Assembly: GCA_965249685.1 (NCBI GenBank)
Contig: CBDFMN010000003.1
Coordinates: forward strand, 2,294,001-2,358,000
Source of the DNA: RH-AL1 sp965249685
Lineage (GTDB): Bacteria > Pseudomonadota > Alphaproteobacteria > Rhizobiales > Beijerinckiaceae
Direction: 5' to 3'
DNA: 64,000 bases
Shown here: positions 18,106 to 27,174 of the stretch, one piece after another
Layout: each line of letters begins with the position of its first letter
Numbering within the stretch: position 1 is the first letter of the stretch
Program-made: the position numbers and the translations under genes
The notes under the pieces: generated by a model
The model's input: only the letters and a program-made list of their open reading frames with translations
The model's database searches: none
What the model was told of the DNA's origin: nothing

Positions 18106-19037
18106 TGCTTCGGCACATTGGTTGCGCGGATCATAGCGATTTGCTGTTCCGACGTGTTGATTGCGTAGCTGGCTGAACGGATTACCCGCAGGTCTCCTGC
18201 TCGCTTCGCAACATTGAATTCCATGAGGTGAATAGCCGACTGGTAGTCCACCTTTAAGGCGAGCGGACGCACGATCAGGCCTGGAAAATAGTGAGCGGCA
18301 TATTGGATCATGTTGTGGATTTGAACTCGGTTCAGTTCGTCGGATACCGCCTTGGCTTCAATTGGAAAGATGACCGGCACGTCGTCCTCGGAGGCAGCGA
18401 TTCCTACGTCGATAGCGTCAAGCTCCGCTTGCCCGACCCCCGGCACGCTCTTCCGCACGTGTGATCTCAGCCGGTAGACCTTCATCCCGGTAAAATGATC
18501 CAGTAGGTTGCAGTAGCCGACGACGGATAGCATCGCCTGCTCATCCATTTCGGCGATCGTCTCGGGCAAAAGACGACGAACAGGCATCGGTGTCTGATCG
18601 ATCGTCTGCGTGAGCTCTCGCACCGGCACCTCGATGATGCCGCTGGATGCTTTCTCGAACTGGTACCGGCCTCGCCCGACCGCGCGCAGCACATGGAAGC
18701 CCTTATCGAGGATCTCTTTCGGGAGCACCGTCCGGGAGCGCATGCGGTAAACGACGTCAGCGGGATTGCGCGACGAAATCCGGTCCGGTGTGGCTGAGTC
18801 GGCCCGTACAGCCTCAACGGCGGTGCGGACATCATCCAGCGAGAACACCACGGTCGAGGCCCCCGGGCGCCAGCGATCCTGAAAGATTTTGAGGATGACG
18901 GGCACATAGACGACTGAGTTCTGACCGTGGCTTTGGAGGCTTTTACCCTTTGGCCGCGCAACCGAGGTCACGGCATCGGCTTTTTCGGCGCGACCTCGAC
19001 CAGGCGCCGTCGCGTCTAGGTCATCCTTGTCGCTCAT
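18102..19037 (-). CDS. Putative type II restriction endonuclease
   Basis: 311 aa with no family I can name. The C-terminal third has a PD-(D/E)XK-like arrangement: DAIDVGIAASEDDVPVIFPI then EAKA, where an Asp, a hydrophobic strand and E-x-K appear in order, followed by the helix NRVQIHNMIQYAAHYFPG. Tight coupling to a C5-methyltransferase strongly suggests it is the cognate nuclease. The N-terminal half may carry target recognition. The start ATG is followed by a charged linker. Confidence 0.65.
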   Translation of the reverse strand: MSDKDDLDATAPGRGRAEKADAVTSVARPKGKSLQSHGQNSVVYVPVILKIFQDRWRPGASTVVFSLDDVRTAVEAVRADSATPDRISSRNPADVVYRMRSRTVLPKEILDKGFHVLRAVGRGRYQFEKASSGIIEVPVRELTQTIDQTPMPVRRLLPETIAEMDEQAMLSVVGYCNLLDHFTGMKVYRLRSHVRKSVPGVGQAELDAIDVGIAASEDDVPVIFPIEAKAVSDELNRVQIHNMIQYAAHYFPGLIVRPLALKVDYQSAIHLMEFNVAKRAGDLRVIRSASYAINTSEQQIAMIRATNVPKQ

Positions 19038-19140
19038 GGGTCAGCCGACTCGCTCTGAGGTTTGATCGAGAGTGCCATTTTGTTCCGCACGCCGGCAAAT
19101 GCCACCGCCTGGTGAGACAGATCGAACCTATCCACAGGCT

Positions 19141-20325
19141 TCAGAACGGCATGTCATCATCGATCTCGGGGATTATCGGATCGGCAACTGCGTCCTGCCC
19201 CGCTGTGCTGATCGTCTCCACGATGCACTTCGCCCGCTCGTAAAGCTCGTCGTAGGTCAGGATCTCCGGTGACGTCAGTGCGGCGCGGAACAGCTGGAAG
19301 CAGGTGACCATGTCGTCGTGCCCACGCATTTGCTCGAGGCTGCCGGCGACGAGGTAGGTCTTGGGCTGCACGCGGTAGACCTCCTCGCCCCCGGTCCATC
19401 CCTGTTCGTCGCGCAGCTGCACCTTGGCGGCCTGCCCGATCGTGAAGTCGAAGGCCGTCTTTTGCACCTGGCTTACCGCGTCGGTCAGGTCAGGGTGGAT
19501 GGCCCAGCAGCCGGTCCGGTATTCCTTGCCGAGGAGCCGCAGCCCCGGCGTCTTGATCTCAATAAGGACGTACTGGCTAACGGCAGCCTTCGTTCGCATC
19601 AGGGCGTCGATGCGATCCCCATGCGCCGTGTGGCTGGCCCCGGTCGTGGTGACTTCGAGCTTTTTGGCCACTTTATTCAGGAAGACGTAGCTGAGGCCGT
19701 GGCCAAAAATCCAGGGGTTGGCCTCGAAGTAATGCTGCCATGCGGCCTCTCGGCCGGGCTTTCGAACGTCATGCTCGGCTTTGTAAGTTTCGACCGCACC
19801 GGCGTCGTTCAGCAGCGTGCCAAAAATCTCGAGCGACCGCTTTTTGTGCGCCAGTGCGAAGATGTCGGCGGAGAGCTCAGGGCTATTGGCCAGCTGCTCG
19901 ACAAGGTCCGCGCCGCGGCTGGTCGTCAGGATGGCCGACAGGGCGTCGAGGTTCAGCGTGTCGACGGCGATGCGGGCCTTCGATGCTCCGATGAATTCCA
20001 GCGACAGCAGGAGCTGCAGAAACTCCTGCAGCTTGACGCGTTGGGTGCCGTTGACGGCGACCTCTCCATCGCGCTGCCAGTTTGAGCCATGCTTCCTGAT
20101 CTTCGTGATCTTAAGGCTGGTGAAATCGCGCCGCTCGTTCTTGTAGAACAGCGTCACCACAATCCGGCACCGCTCCGTGATCTCGCTCTCGAACAGCAGC
20201 TCCTCGTCCTGCGCCAGCAGCTTGACGTAGGCACCGGTGCCGGCGGCGGCCGGATGCACATAGACGTGGTCGGTCTTGTAGTTGGCGAGGTAGTCGACCT
20301 CGTTGTCAAAATCCTCGTCGCTCAT
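19141..20325 (-). CDS. Shedu-type (DUF4263) anti-phage nuclease
   Basis: 394 aa. The C-terminal half matches the Shedu SduA/DUF4263 domain: WQHYFEANPWIFGHGLSYVF, then GDRIDALM and YVLIEIKTPGLRLL, a PD-(D/E)XK nuclease core with Asp and E-I-K, then AVSQVQKTAFDF. The N-terminal 200 residues are the variable sensing part. Known Shedu proteins are single-gene anti-phage systems with nuclease activity. It sits 103 bases upstream of the restriction gene in the same direction. It appears intact. Confidence 0.8.
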   Translation of the reverse strand: MSDEDFDNEVDYLANYKTDHVYVHPAAAGTGAYVKLLAQDEELLFESEITERCRIVVTLFYKNERRDFTSLKITKIRKHGSNWQRDGEVAVNGTQRVKLQEFLQLLLSLEFIGASKARIAVDTLNLDALSAILTTSRGADLVEQLANSPELSADIFALAHKKRSLEIFGTLLNDAGAVETYKAEHDVRKPGREAAWQHYFEANPWIFGHGLSYVFLNKVAKKLEVTTTGASHTAHGDRIDALMRTKAAVSQYVLIEIKTPGLRLLGKEYRTGCWAIHPDLTDAVSQVQKTAFDFTIGQAAKVQLRDEQGWTGGEEVYRVQPKTYLVAGSLEQMRGHDDMVTCFQLFRAALTSPEILTYDELYERAKCIVETISTAGQDAVADPIIPEIDDDMPF

Positions 20326-20382
20326 CGCAATGCCCTGTCGGCTATCATGGCCTAGGGAGGCCAGCAGCCTCGTGCTCGGCTG

Positions 20383-21138
20383 TCAATCCGGTTTCGGAGG
20401 GCTGGGAGGCGGCGGTCCCTTGGTTTCCGGCTTGGACCATCCGCTGATTGTGCTGAGGTAGGCGGCTAGCACAAGGACCAAGAGCAGGACCCCGCTGAGT
20501 GCTTCGGCGCCGCTGAGCGCCCTCGCGACGGGCGTGACGGGAGCAATGTCGCCGTAGCCGGTGGTCGTGACGGTCATGACGCTGAAATGCAGAAAGTCTG
20601 CCATGCTCAAAGGCGTCTTCGAGATTAACGTACAAAAAGGGCAGTCTTCCACAAAGCGCTGGTCGAGGAAGAAGAGGACCGCAAAGCTCAGGATGTTCTC
20701 GGCATAGCTTATGCCAAGCCATCGCAGGCGTTCGACAACCCGCATACTGGTACCGGACTCGCCTTCCTTGTTTGCGCTGGTCGGGTCGGCGGCATCGATC
20801 TTATCGAAGGCATCCTTGTAGAATCCGTGAATGATTTCGGCGATGCGGGAGATCGCGACGCCCGCGACGGCAATTGGGATGAACCGGCCGTTGTCAACAA
20901 TCCATTGCGGGCCATAAATCAGCACGAGTGTCGCGACTGCTGCCCACACAGCAAAGAAGGCCGACCAGCCTCGCTGCACATAGGTTCGTGTCTTCACGCC
21001 CCAGATACAATATTTCACGCCTCGTATGAGCCAAAGCGACGGCGAGGCGATAAGCACGGCCATCCATATGGGCGAAATCGTCGGCATGCAGCACTCGCTC
21101 CCCTGGAAGACCGAATCTACCACGCGCACCGGATTCAC
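20383..21138 (-). CDS. Potassium-channel-like membrane protein
   Basis: 251 aa. Hydrophobic helices occur near residues 22-40, 60-80, 84-100 and 142-160. The pore loop FSVMTVTTTGYGDIAPVTP holds the selectivity filter TTTGYGD, followed by a last helix (LSGVLLLVLVLAAYLSTI). This is the two-helix pore module of the ion-channel-2 family with additional N-terminal helices. The proline-rich end KGPPPPSPPKPD is disordered. Placed 57 bases upstream of the Shedu gene in the same direction, it might be a membrane effector of a defence unit; this is speculation. Confidence 0.75.
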   Translation of the reverse strand: MNPVRVVDSVFQGSECCMPTISPIWMAVLIASPSLWLIRGVKYCIWGVKTRTYVQRGWSAFFAVWAAVATLVLIYGPQWIVDNGRFIPIAVAGVAISRIAEIIHGFYKDAFDKIDAADPTSANKEGESGTSMRVVERLRWLGISYAENILSFAVLFFLDQRFVEDCPFCTLISKTPLSMADFLHFSVMTVTTTGYGDIAPVTPVARALSGAEALSGVLLLVLVLAAYLSTISGWSKPETKGPPPPSPPKPD

Positions 21139-21227
21139 GCTACCAAAGCAATAATGTTGCGTTGAGTTGTTTTGCTGCGGACTATCGTGGCGCTAGCATC
21201 CCTCTGATCAACCTTACGGGCGGCCAA

Positions 21228-22562
21228 ATGGGCCGCGGAATAGAGAAGATATGCTTTACCTTCTTGCAAGGGTCGGCGCATGAAGCCGCGAGTCAGGGTG
21301 GGCAGGTATGGCGCGACTGCCGCAGCACTTTCACCGTGCTGTCGGTCAGCAAGCTTTTCTCGATCGTGCGGCAGCAGATCGCCGCGCATCGAGATGAGCT
21401 GCGCAGGTCTGCCGAGGCGTTGAAGGAAGCCGTTCGCCGCAAAGACGAGTTCTTGGCGACGCTCGCGCACGAATTGCGCAACCCTTTGACGCCGATCAGC
21501 AACGGGCTGCAGATCCTGCGCAAGTCGCCGCATGGCCGGGACGGCGATACCATCCGCGAAATGATGGAGCGACAGGTGACACACCTGATCCGACTGGTCG
21601 ATGACCTGCTCGACGTGTCCCGCGTGAGCCAGGGCAAGATCGATTTGCGCCGCGCGCAAATAGAGGCGCAGACGATCCCTCTGTCCGCGATCGAGGTCAG
21701 CACGCCCGTGATCGACGCCGGCCGCCACCAGTTGACTGTCGATATGCCAGAAGAGCCGATCCTGCTTGACGCAGACCTTGTGCGCATTGTCTCAGGTCGT
21801 CAGTAACCTCCTAAACAACGCCGCCAAATATACGCCGGAGGGCGGCAAGATCGACGTAACCGTACGCCGGGAGGCGGGACATGCCGTCATCACCGTGTCG
21901 GACAACGGCGTCGGGATCCCGGCCGACATGCTGCCGAAGGTTTTTCAACTTTTCACGCAGGTCGACCGCACCCTTGATCGTGCCCAAGGCGGCCTCGGTA
22001 TCGGACTTGCCCTGCTGCGTCAGCTTGTCGACCTGCACGGAGGCACGATCGTTGCGGAAAGCGACGGTGTCGATAGGGGTAGCCGCTTCATCGTCCATGT
22101 TCCAGCAGCCGCTCCTGCCGCGACGGTCGTGCCGGTAAAGCCCATCGCAGAACCGCCGACAGCGAACGCGCCCGCGGCGGACGAGCCGCCCCTGCGCGTC
22201 CTCGTGGTCGACGACAACATCGAGGTCGCCTCGACGATCGGCTGGATGCTGGAAACGATCGGTCATGAGTACGAGCTCGCCTATGACGGCCCGCAGGCCT
22301 CGTCCCTGGCCAAGCTCTATAACCCGACGTAATTCTAATGGATATCGGCCTGCCAGGCATGAATGGGCTCGAAGTCTGCCGCGCTTTTCGCGCCGATCCG
22401 CTGTTCAGCCAAACGACGATCATCGCTCAATCGGGTTGGGGACAAGACACGGATCGTGCCGCATCGGCCAGCGCGGGCTTCAACAACCACCTTGTCAAAC
22501 CAGTCGGCATCGACGAACTCGAGTCCGTCTTGGCCAAGATCGGAGCCGGTCTGCAGCGCTGA
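21228..22562 (+). pseudogene. Hybrid sensor histidine kinase, two frameshifts
   Basis: Three frames make up one kinase. The first has a HisKA domain with the H-box TLAHELRNPLTPI. After a one-base shift near 21785, the HATPase follows (LSQVVSNLLNNAAKYTPEGG, SDNGVGI, GGLGIGLALLRQLVDLHGG) and leads into a receiver domain (RVLVVDDNIEVA). A second shift near 22328 breaks the receiver just before DVILMDIGLPGMNG, and KPVG follows. There is no obvious sensor domain, so the 5' end is probably truncated as well. Non-functional. Confidence 0.8.
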
Positions 22563-22936
22563 TGGGCGAGCCGACCCAGCGTTCCAACCATTTCACAATG
22601 GATTAGAAGCTGGGAGCACTGGAGCTGTCTGCAATCACTCTGCAAGGCAAATCTTATTCGGTCATGAGCATAATCGCTTATGCCTTCCTTCAGAACCGAC
22701 GTCTCGTCCAGGCGAGCGAGGAAAAAAAGAATCTCCGGGCCGCCGCCCCAGCCGAGCCTGCCGGCGATCAGACAAGCTATCTTGGATCAGCTCTTCACGC
22801 CTTCACGGCATCGATGTCCCCGCTGCAAAGCATGGCTCATCCATAGTCTGCCAAAGTAGTGCTAGAAGCGGAGCGCGCCCCTGAAGGTGGGCAAGGATCA
22901 TCGGCTGATTTGACCGGACGGCTGGGCTTTCACAGG
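22563..22936. other. Intergenic plus left part of the IS3 element
   Basis: No gene seen in 22563-22869. From about 22870 the sequence belongs to the IS3-family element. Confidence 0.4.
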
Positions 22937-23296
22937 ATGAAAGCCATGGTACGCCACCGTATTCACAGCATCGAGTTCAAACGTCAGATCGCGCAGGAGT
23001 TCGTCGCCGGCGAAACTCTTCATGCGCTCGCCAAGCGGCACGACCTGTCGCGCAATCTGATCCGCATTTGGGTCGCTAAACTGGAGACCGGCGCGTTCGA
23101 TGACGACACCCGGGCCGCCGGTCTGCTCGAGGACTACGAAGCCAAGATCGCCGCGCTGGAGCGCATGGTCGGACGCCAGGCTCTCGAGATCGAGTTTCTA
23201 AAGGGGGCTCTGAAAAGCGCACCACGGCCGAGAAGCGCGATTACGTCCGTCACGGCCGGCCCGTTGGTCTCTCCCTCACGCAAGGATGTCGGCTGA
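22937..23296 (+). CDS. IS3-family transposase OrfA
   Basis: 119 aa. A helix-turn-helix (FKRQIAQEFVAGETLHALAK and RHDLSRNLIRIW) is followed by a leucine-zipper-like coiled coil (LLEDYEAKIAALERMVGRQA). The reading frame leaves the family consensus after ALKSA at an A4 tract near 23212, where a -1 shift continues into OrfB (TTAEKRDYVRHGRPVG), the normal IS3 fusion mechanism. Confidence 0.75.
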   Translation: MKAMVRHRIHSIEFKRQIAQEFVAGETLHALAKRHDLSRNLIRIWVAKLETGAFDDDTRAAGLLEDYEAKIAALERMVGRQALEIEFLKGALKSAPRPRSAITSVTAGPLVSPSRKDVG

Positions 23297-24093
23297 TGGC
23301 CCTGCCGCGTTCGACCTTCTACGACACGCCTGTAGTCGACCCATCAGGCGATGCGATCGTCCGCTGCATGACGGCGATCTGCGACGCGTTCGAGACCTAC
23401 GGTTACCGACGCGTCGGCGCGGCGCTTCGACATCAAGGCTTCGTCGTCAATGGCAAGAAAGTCCGGCGCTTGATGCGCGAGCACGATCTGCAGCCCAAGC
23501 GTCGACGGCGCTACGTGGCGACGACCGACAGCAATCACGACAGTCCGATCTTCCCCGATCGCGCACGTGACATCGTGCTGACCGGCCCTAATCAGCTCTG
23601 GGTCGCGGATATCACCTACATCACGATCACCGCCGGCTTCGTCTATCTCGCCGCCATCCTTGATGCCTGGTCCCGACGCGTGGTCGGCTATGCGATCAGC
23701 AGATCGATCGATGCGCGCCTTGCGACAGCGGCCTTGAAGGCGGCCATCCAGTCGCGGCAACCGCCGCCAGGCTGCGTGCACCATTCCGACCGTGGATCGC
23801 AATACGCATCCTGTGCCTACCGCTAAATGTTAATGGACCGTGGCCTTGTCGGATCGATGAGCCGGCGCGGTAATCCATATGACAACGCCAAGGCGGAGAG
23901 CTTCATGAAAACGCTGAAGGTCGAAGCCGTCTATCCGATGGATTACGAAACCATGGAGGACGTCACCGTCGATCTTCCGCGCTTCATCGACGAGGTCTAC
24001 AATAGGCGACGCCTTCACTCAGCGCTGGGTTACCTCAGCCCCGCGATGTTCGAGGATCAACACGCTCAGCTCACGGTCAATTCCGCAGCGTGA
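23296..24093 (+). pseudogene. IS3-family transposase OrfB with internal stop
   Basis: The integrase core is recognisable: LWVADITYITI (first Asp), HSDRGSQYAS (second Asp) and NAKAESFMKTLKVE (Glu). An in-frame TAA at 23824-23826, where a Lys codon would be expected after AYR, splits the gene. All the rest is in frame, so a single substitution has inactivated this copy. Confidence 0.8.
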
Positions 24094-24120
24094 CGCTGTC
24101 CGCTCGAAGGGGCGCACTCC

Positions 24121-24465
24121 AAAGTTGCCCCAAAATATGACCACCGCCGCATTAAAGATGGTCCCCTCATTCATCAACGGCGCACCGACTACAAGCACAA
24201 TTGGGAGATCCCTTGAAGCCGAGGCCACATTACAGACGGCCTGCTTTGCTTGGTCGAGCACAATGTCTTGCGATACTATATCCTCGATTGAGTAACCGGT
24301 GATACATAACTCAGGAAACACAGCAATCATTACGGATCGACGAACACATTCAGCAACAACCTCAATCAAGCGCTTCCCGTTTTCACACGGCTGCGCGAGT
24401 GAGACAGGAAAGTTACAAGCTGCGACACGCACGAAACCATTATCATAAATTGATTTGATGGACAC
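24121..24465 (-). pseudogene. 5' fragment of glutamine-dependent NAD+ synthetase (glutaminase domain)
   Basis: About 110 aa of the carbon-nitrogen hydrolase domain that feeds ammonia to NAD+ synthetase: VRVAACNFPV, then FPELCITGYSIEDIVSQD with the catalytic Glu, LVVGAPLMNEG and FNAAVVI. The IS3 element cuts it off before the catalytic Lys and Cys and the whole synthetase domain. It starts 19 bases after the stop of the exporter gene and has GGAGG upstream, so it was the seventh gene of the minus-strand operon. A paralogous amidase cannot be excluded, but the Y-S-I-E-D motif is typical of NadE. Confidence 0.75.
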
Positions 24466-24484
24466 GGCGCCTCCAAATTCTCTA

Positions 24485-25432
24485 TTACTGCGGCTTAGAT
24501 CGAGATGCTAGAACACCAGAAACAGCTATTATTAAAAATGCAAGCCACGTCGACGGGGTGGGCAACTCCCGCAGTATTAGTGCACCGAGAAGCGTTGCAA
24601 ATAGCACGTTACTATACGTTAAAGTAGTAATGAATAACGTCTTACCGTGACGATAAGCTCTAGTTCTCGCAAACTCAGCGGCGCTTCCCGCCAAGCCCAC
24701 ACCCAATATTATCCAGACGTTTTCTTTATTTACATGGTGGAATCCTGTATAACAACAGTACACACCGCTTACGACTGTGCATATTAGCGTGAAGTACAAT
24801 ACAGTTCGCCATTCAGGCTCGCCTCTAACACCCAGTTGGCGAAGGTTCACATATCCAATAGCAGTTGCTACACCGACGGATATACCACCAAGAAACGGGA
24901 TCAACGCGTGAGATGTGAAAACGGGCCTTAGCAGTAGAAGGACTCCCAAAAAGCCGCCGGCGATTGCCACCGATTGAGAAAATGTCGGACGTTCTTTTAG
25001 GATAATTACTGCCAGCGGAATAAGAAATATCGGAGCAGTGTGAATGAGCATAACCGCAATGCTTATCGGTAGATAGGCTATCACCATATAGTACACTATG
25101 AGTGCTGCGGCCCCGATCAAACCTCGAATGAGGTGAATGTCAATTTGCGGTGATTTAAGATTACGGGACTGTTTAATTGCGACTGGCAAAAGAAGGGCCA
25201 GCCCAGTCAAAGACCGGTAGAATACTAATTCTGCACCCGACAGGGAGGAACTTCCATACTTTACGAGTACGCTCATGCATCCAAAGCAGAAGCCAGCAAG
25301 CAGTATCCATATAACTGGCGCAGCCATGCGCCCTGGCAAAATGGGAACTGATAGTCGAACAGCACACGCTCCTGATGACTGTTCGACTCCAGACAACTTT
25401 TTATCAAGAAGGGGGCGATTTAGCTCAGACAT
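24485..25432 (-). CDS. EamA/DMT-family transporter
   Basis: 315 aa with ten hydrophobic helices arranged as two EamA repeats; the second half starts near ALIPFLGGISVGVATAIGYV. Features include LKERPTFSQSVAIAGGFLGV between the halves and LILRELPTPSTWLAFLIIAV at the end. DMT proteins export amino acids and related metabolites. The start has AAGGG at a good distance. It lies 24 bases after the gamma-glutamyltransferase-like gene and is probably the efflux pump of the operon's product. It is AT-richer than the flanking core genes. Confidence 0.85.
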   Translation of the reverse strand: MSELNRPLLDKKLSGVEQSSGACAVRLSVPILPGRMAAPVIWILLAGFCFGCMSVLVKYGSSSLSGAELVFYRSLTGLALLLPVAIKQSRNLKSPQIDIHLIRGLIGAAALIVYYMVIAYLPISIAVMLIHTAPIFLIPLAVIILKERPTFSQSVAIAGGFLGVLLLLRPVFTSHALIPFLGGISVGVATAIGYVNLRQLGVRGEPEWRTVLYFTLICTVVSGVYCCYTGFHHVNKENVWIILGVGLAGSAAEFARTRAYRHGKTLFITTLTYSNVLFATLLGALILRELPTPSTWLAFLIIAVSGVLASRSKPQ

Positions 25433-25456
25433 GATAGCCCTTAATAAAAGTGTGGC

Positions 25457-27079
25457 TTAGAAACCTACAACTTGACCGTCCCGCCTCGGATCTGAGGCTC
25501 CTACATATCCGTGGTCCTGCGACAAAAGCATTTGCGCAGCCCCAAACATCATGTAGCTGCCAAATGGGGTCGATGCTGGAAGGTATTTCCTTTCTACCGC
25601 CAAAATATCATGCCCTCGATTGGTTAAATCAGCTTGGACCTGGGCAGAAATGCCTTGTTCGATGACGATCGATGGCTCCTCTACAGCGAGCCTCCACCGT
25701 GGAGCATCAAGCACCGCCTGCGGATTTTCATTATAGTCAGCAAGTCTTGTAAGGAATTGAACGTGCGCCTGCGGCTGCATGGTCCATCCCATTAAGCCGA
25801 AAGCTAAGAGGGGGCGTCCGTTGCGTGTCACCAACGCAGGTGCGTTGGTATGATACGGCCGTTTGTTCGCGGCGATCTGGTTTGCATGCCCATGGGAACG
25901 ACTAAAAGCGCGCGCCCGGTTGTGCAGAGCTATGCCAGTTTGTGGCACAATGATTCCAGAGCCAAAGCCTCGGCCGTTTGACTGTATTAATGAAATCATC
26001 ATCCCCGATTTATCAGCTGCAGCTATGTAAGTTGTACCACCACTCCCCGTCGACAAACCGGAAATTGGAAACTGCGCTTGTGCGAAATTGATCTGATTTG
26101 CTCTCTCAAGAAGGTACTTCGGATCTAGGAACTCATGAGGGCTTCTGCTCATGAACGACGGATCGCCAAGGTGGGCATCGACATCACTGAATGCGAGCCT
26201 TAATGCCTCGATTTGTAAATGGATGCTCTCCGCAGAGTTTACAGCGAACTGAGACATATCAAAGTGTTGCAGGATACCCAATGCTATAGATGCAACCAAC
26301 CCCTGGCTATTCGGAGGCATTTCATGGACGGTAAGATCGCGATACTGAATGGACAGCGGTTGCACCCAATCGGCTTTGTGCTGCTCGAGGTCCCCAAGGC
26401 TCAAAGCGGCACCGGCAGCTTTAGCATGATCTGCTATTTTCCTAGCAAGGCTTCCGCAATAGAATGATGCCCCTTTGCTAGCTCCGATCTCCTCAAGCGT
26501 TTTCGCCTGATCGGGGTAACTAAATAACGCGCCCGCATCCGGCGATTTGCCATCAGGGAAGAACGGCCCGGTCTCTGGAAAATGCTCATACAAGCGATTT
26601 AGGCCGCTCCACTGCCTTGCTACAGTCGGAGTGACTAAGAAGCCATCGCGGGCATATGCAACTGCAGGTTCAAACAGTTTCTCAAAGGGTAACCGACCAA
26701 AGCGCTGTGACAACGCCACCCACGCTGACACGGTGCCTGGCACTGTCACGCTGTCCCATCCAAATAGCTCGCCACTAGACTCGTACGAACGGGAGGCCGA
26801 TGCATCGAACGCTTGAGGAGTGCGACCAGAACCGTTCAGAGCTTGAACTCCAACACCGTCCCAAAGCAACGCAAATGCGTCACCACCGATCCCGGCGCTT
26901 ACCGGTTCTACCACAGTCAACGCAATGGCGGCAGCAACTGCGGCATCAACGGCATTACCGCCCAACTGCATCATCTTCAATCCCGCTTGTGCTGCAAGTG
27001 GCTGACTTGTGGCAACTAGGTTCTGTGCTAAAACGGGACTGCGTCTTGACGTATAAGGAAGATCCCAATTTAAGCTCAT
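25457..27079 (-). CDS. Gamma-glutamyltransferase-like enzyme (Ntn hydrolase)
   Basis: 540 aa from the ATG at 27077-27079, preferred because GGAG lies just upstream; an in-frame ATG at 27157 has no ribosome site. Family motifs are LGGNAVDAAVAAAIALTVVE, GIGGDAFALLWD, then the autoprocessing nucleophile region GSGGTTYIAAADKSG and the C-terminal ALVTRNGRPLLAFGLMGW. GGT cleaves or transfers gamma-glutamyl groups. No signal peptide is visible, so unlike most GGTs this one should be cytoplasmic and may process a biosynthetic intermediate. It is sixth-from-last in context of the operon order and lies 95 bases after the TIR gene. Confidence 0.85.
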   Translation of the reverse strand: MSLNWDLPYTSRRSPVLAQNLVATSQPLAAQAGLKMMQLGGNAVDAAVAAAIALTVVEPVSAGIGGDAFALLWDGVGVQALNGSGRTPQAFDASASRSYESSGELFGWDSVTVPGTVSAWVALSQRFGRLPFEKLFEPAVAYARDGFLVTPTVARQWSGLNRLYEHFPETGPFFPDGKSPDAGALFSYPDQAKTLEEIGASKGASFYCGSLARKIADHAKAAGAALSLGDLEQHKADWVQPLSIQYRDLTVHEMPPNSQGLVASIALGILQHFDMSQFAVNSAESIHLQIEALRLAFSDVDAHLGDPSFMSRSPHEFLDPKYLLERANQINFAQAQFPISGLSTGSGGTTYIAAADKSGMMISLIQSNGRGFGSGIIVPQTGIALHNRARAFSRSHGHANQIAANKRPYHTNAPALVTRNGRPLLAFGLMGWTMQPQAHVQFLTRLADYNENPQAVLDAPRWRLAVEEPSIVIEQGISAQVQADLTNRGHDILAVERKYLPASTPFGSYMMFGAAQMLLSQDHGYVGASDPRRDGQVVGF

Positions 27080-27174
27080 TTGAAGACTCCGGTCAAAAGG
27101 TTCCTGGTCATTCAGTTCTTCTAGCCGACTGCAAGAATACGCGTGATCCATTCGCATTTTTTTATGGGGATTAC

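Larger units (their letters stand above)
22870..24120 (+). mobile_element. IS3-family insertion sequence disrupting an NAD+ synthetase gene
   Basis: Contains orfA (22937-23296) and an orfB with a nonsense codon. GGAGCGCGCCCCT (22870-22882) and its inverse AGGGGCGCACTCC (24108-24120) are the subterminal inverted repeats that I can recognise; the exact tips may lie a few bases further out. The right end lies inside the 24121-24465 gene fragment. Confidence 0.65.
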
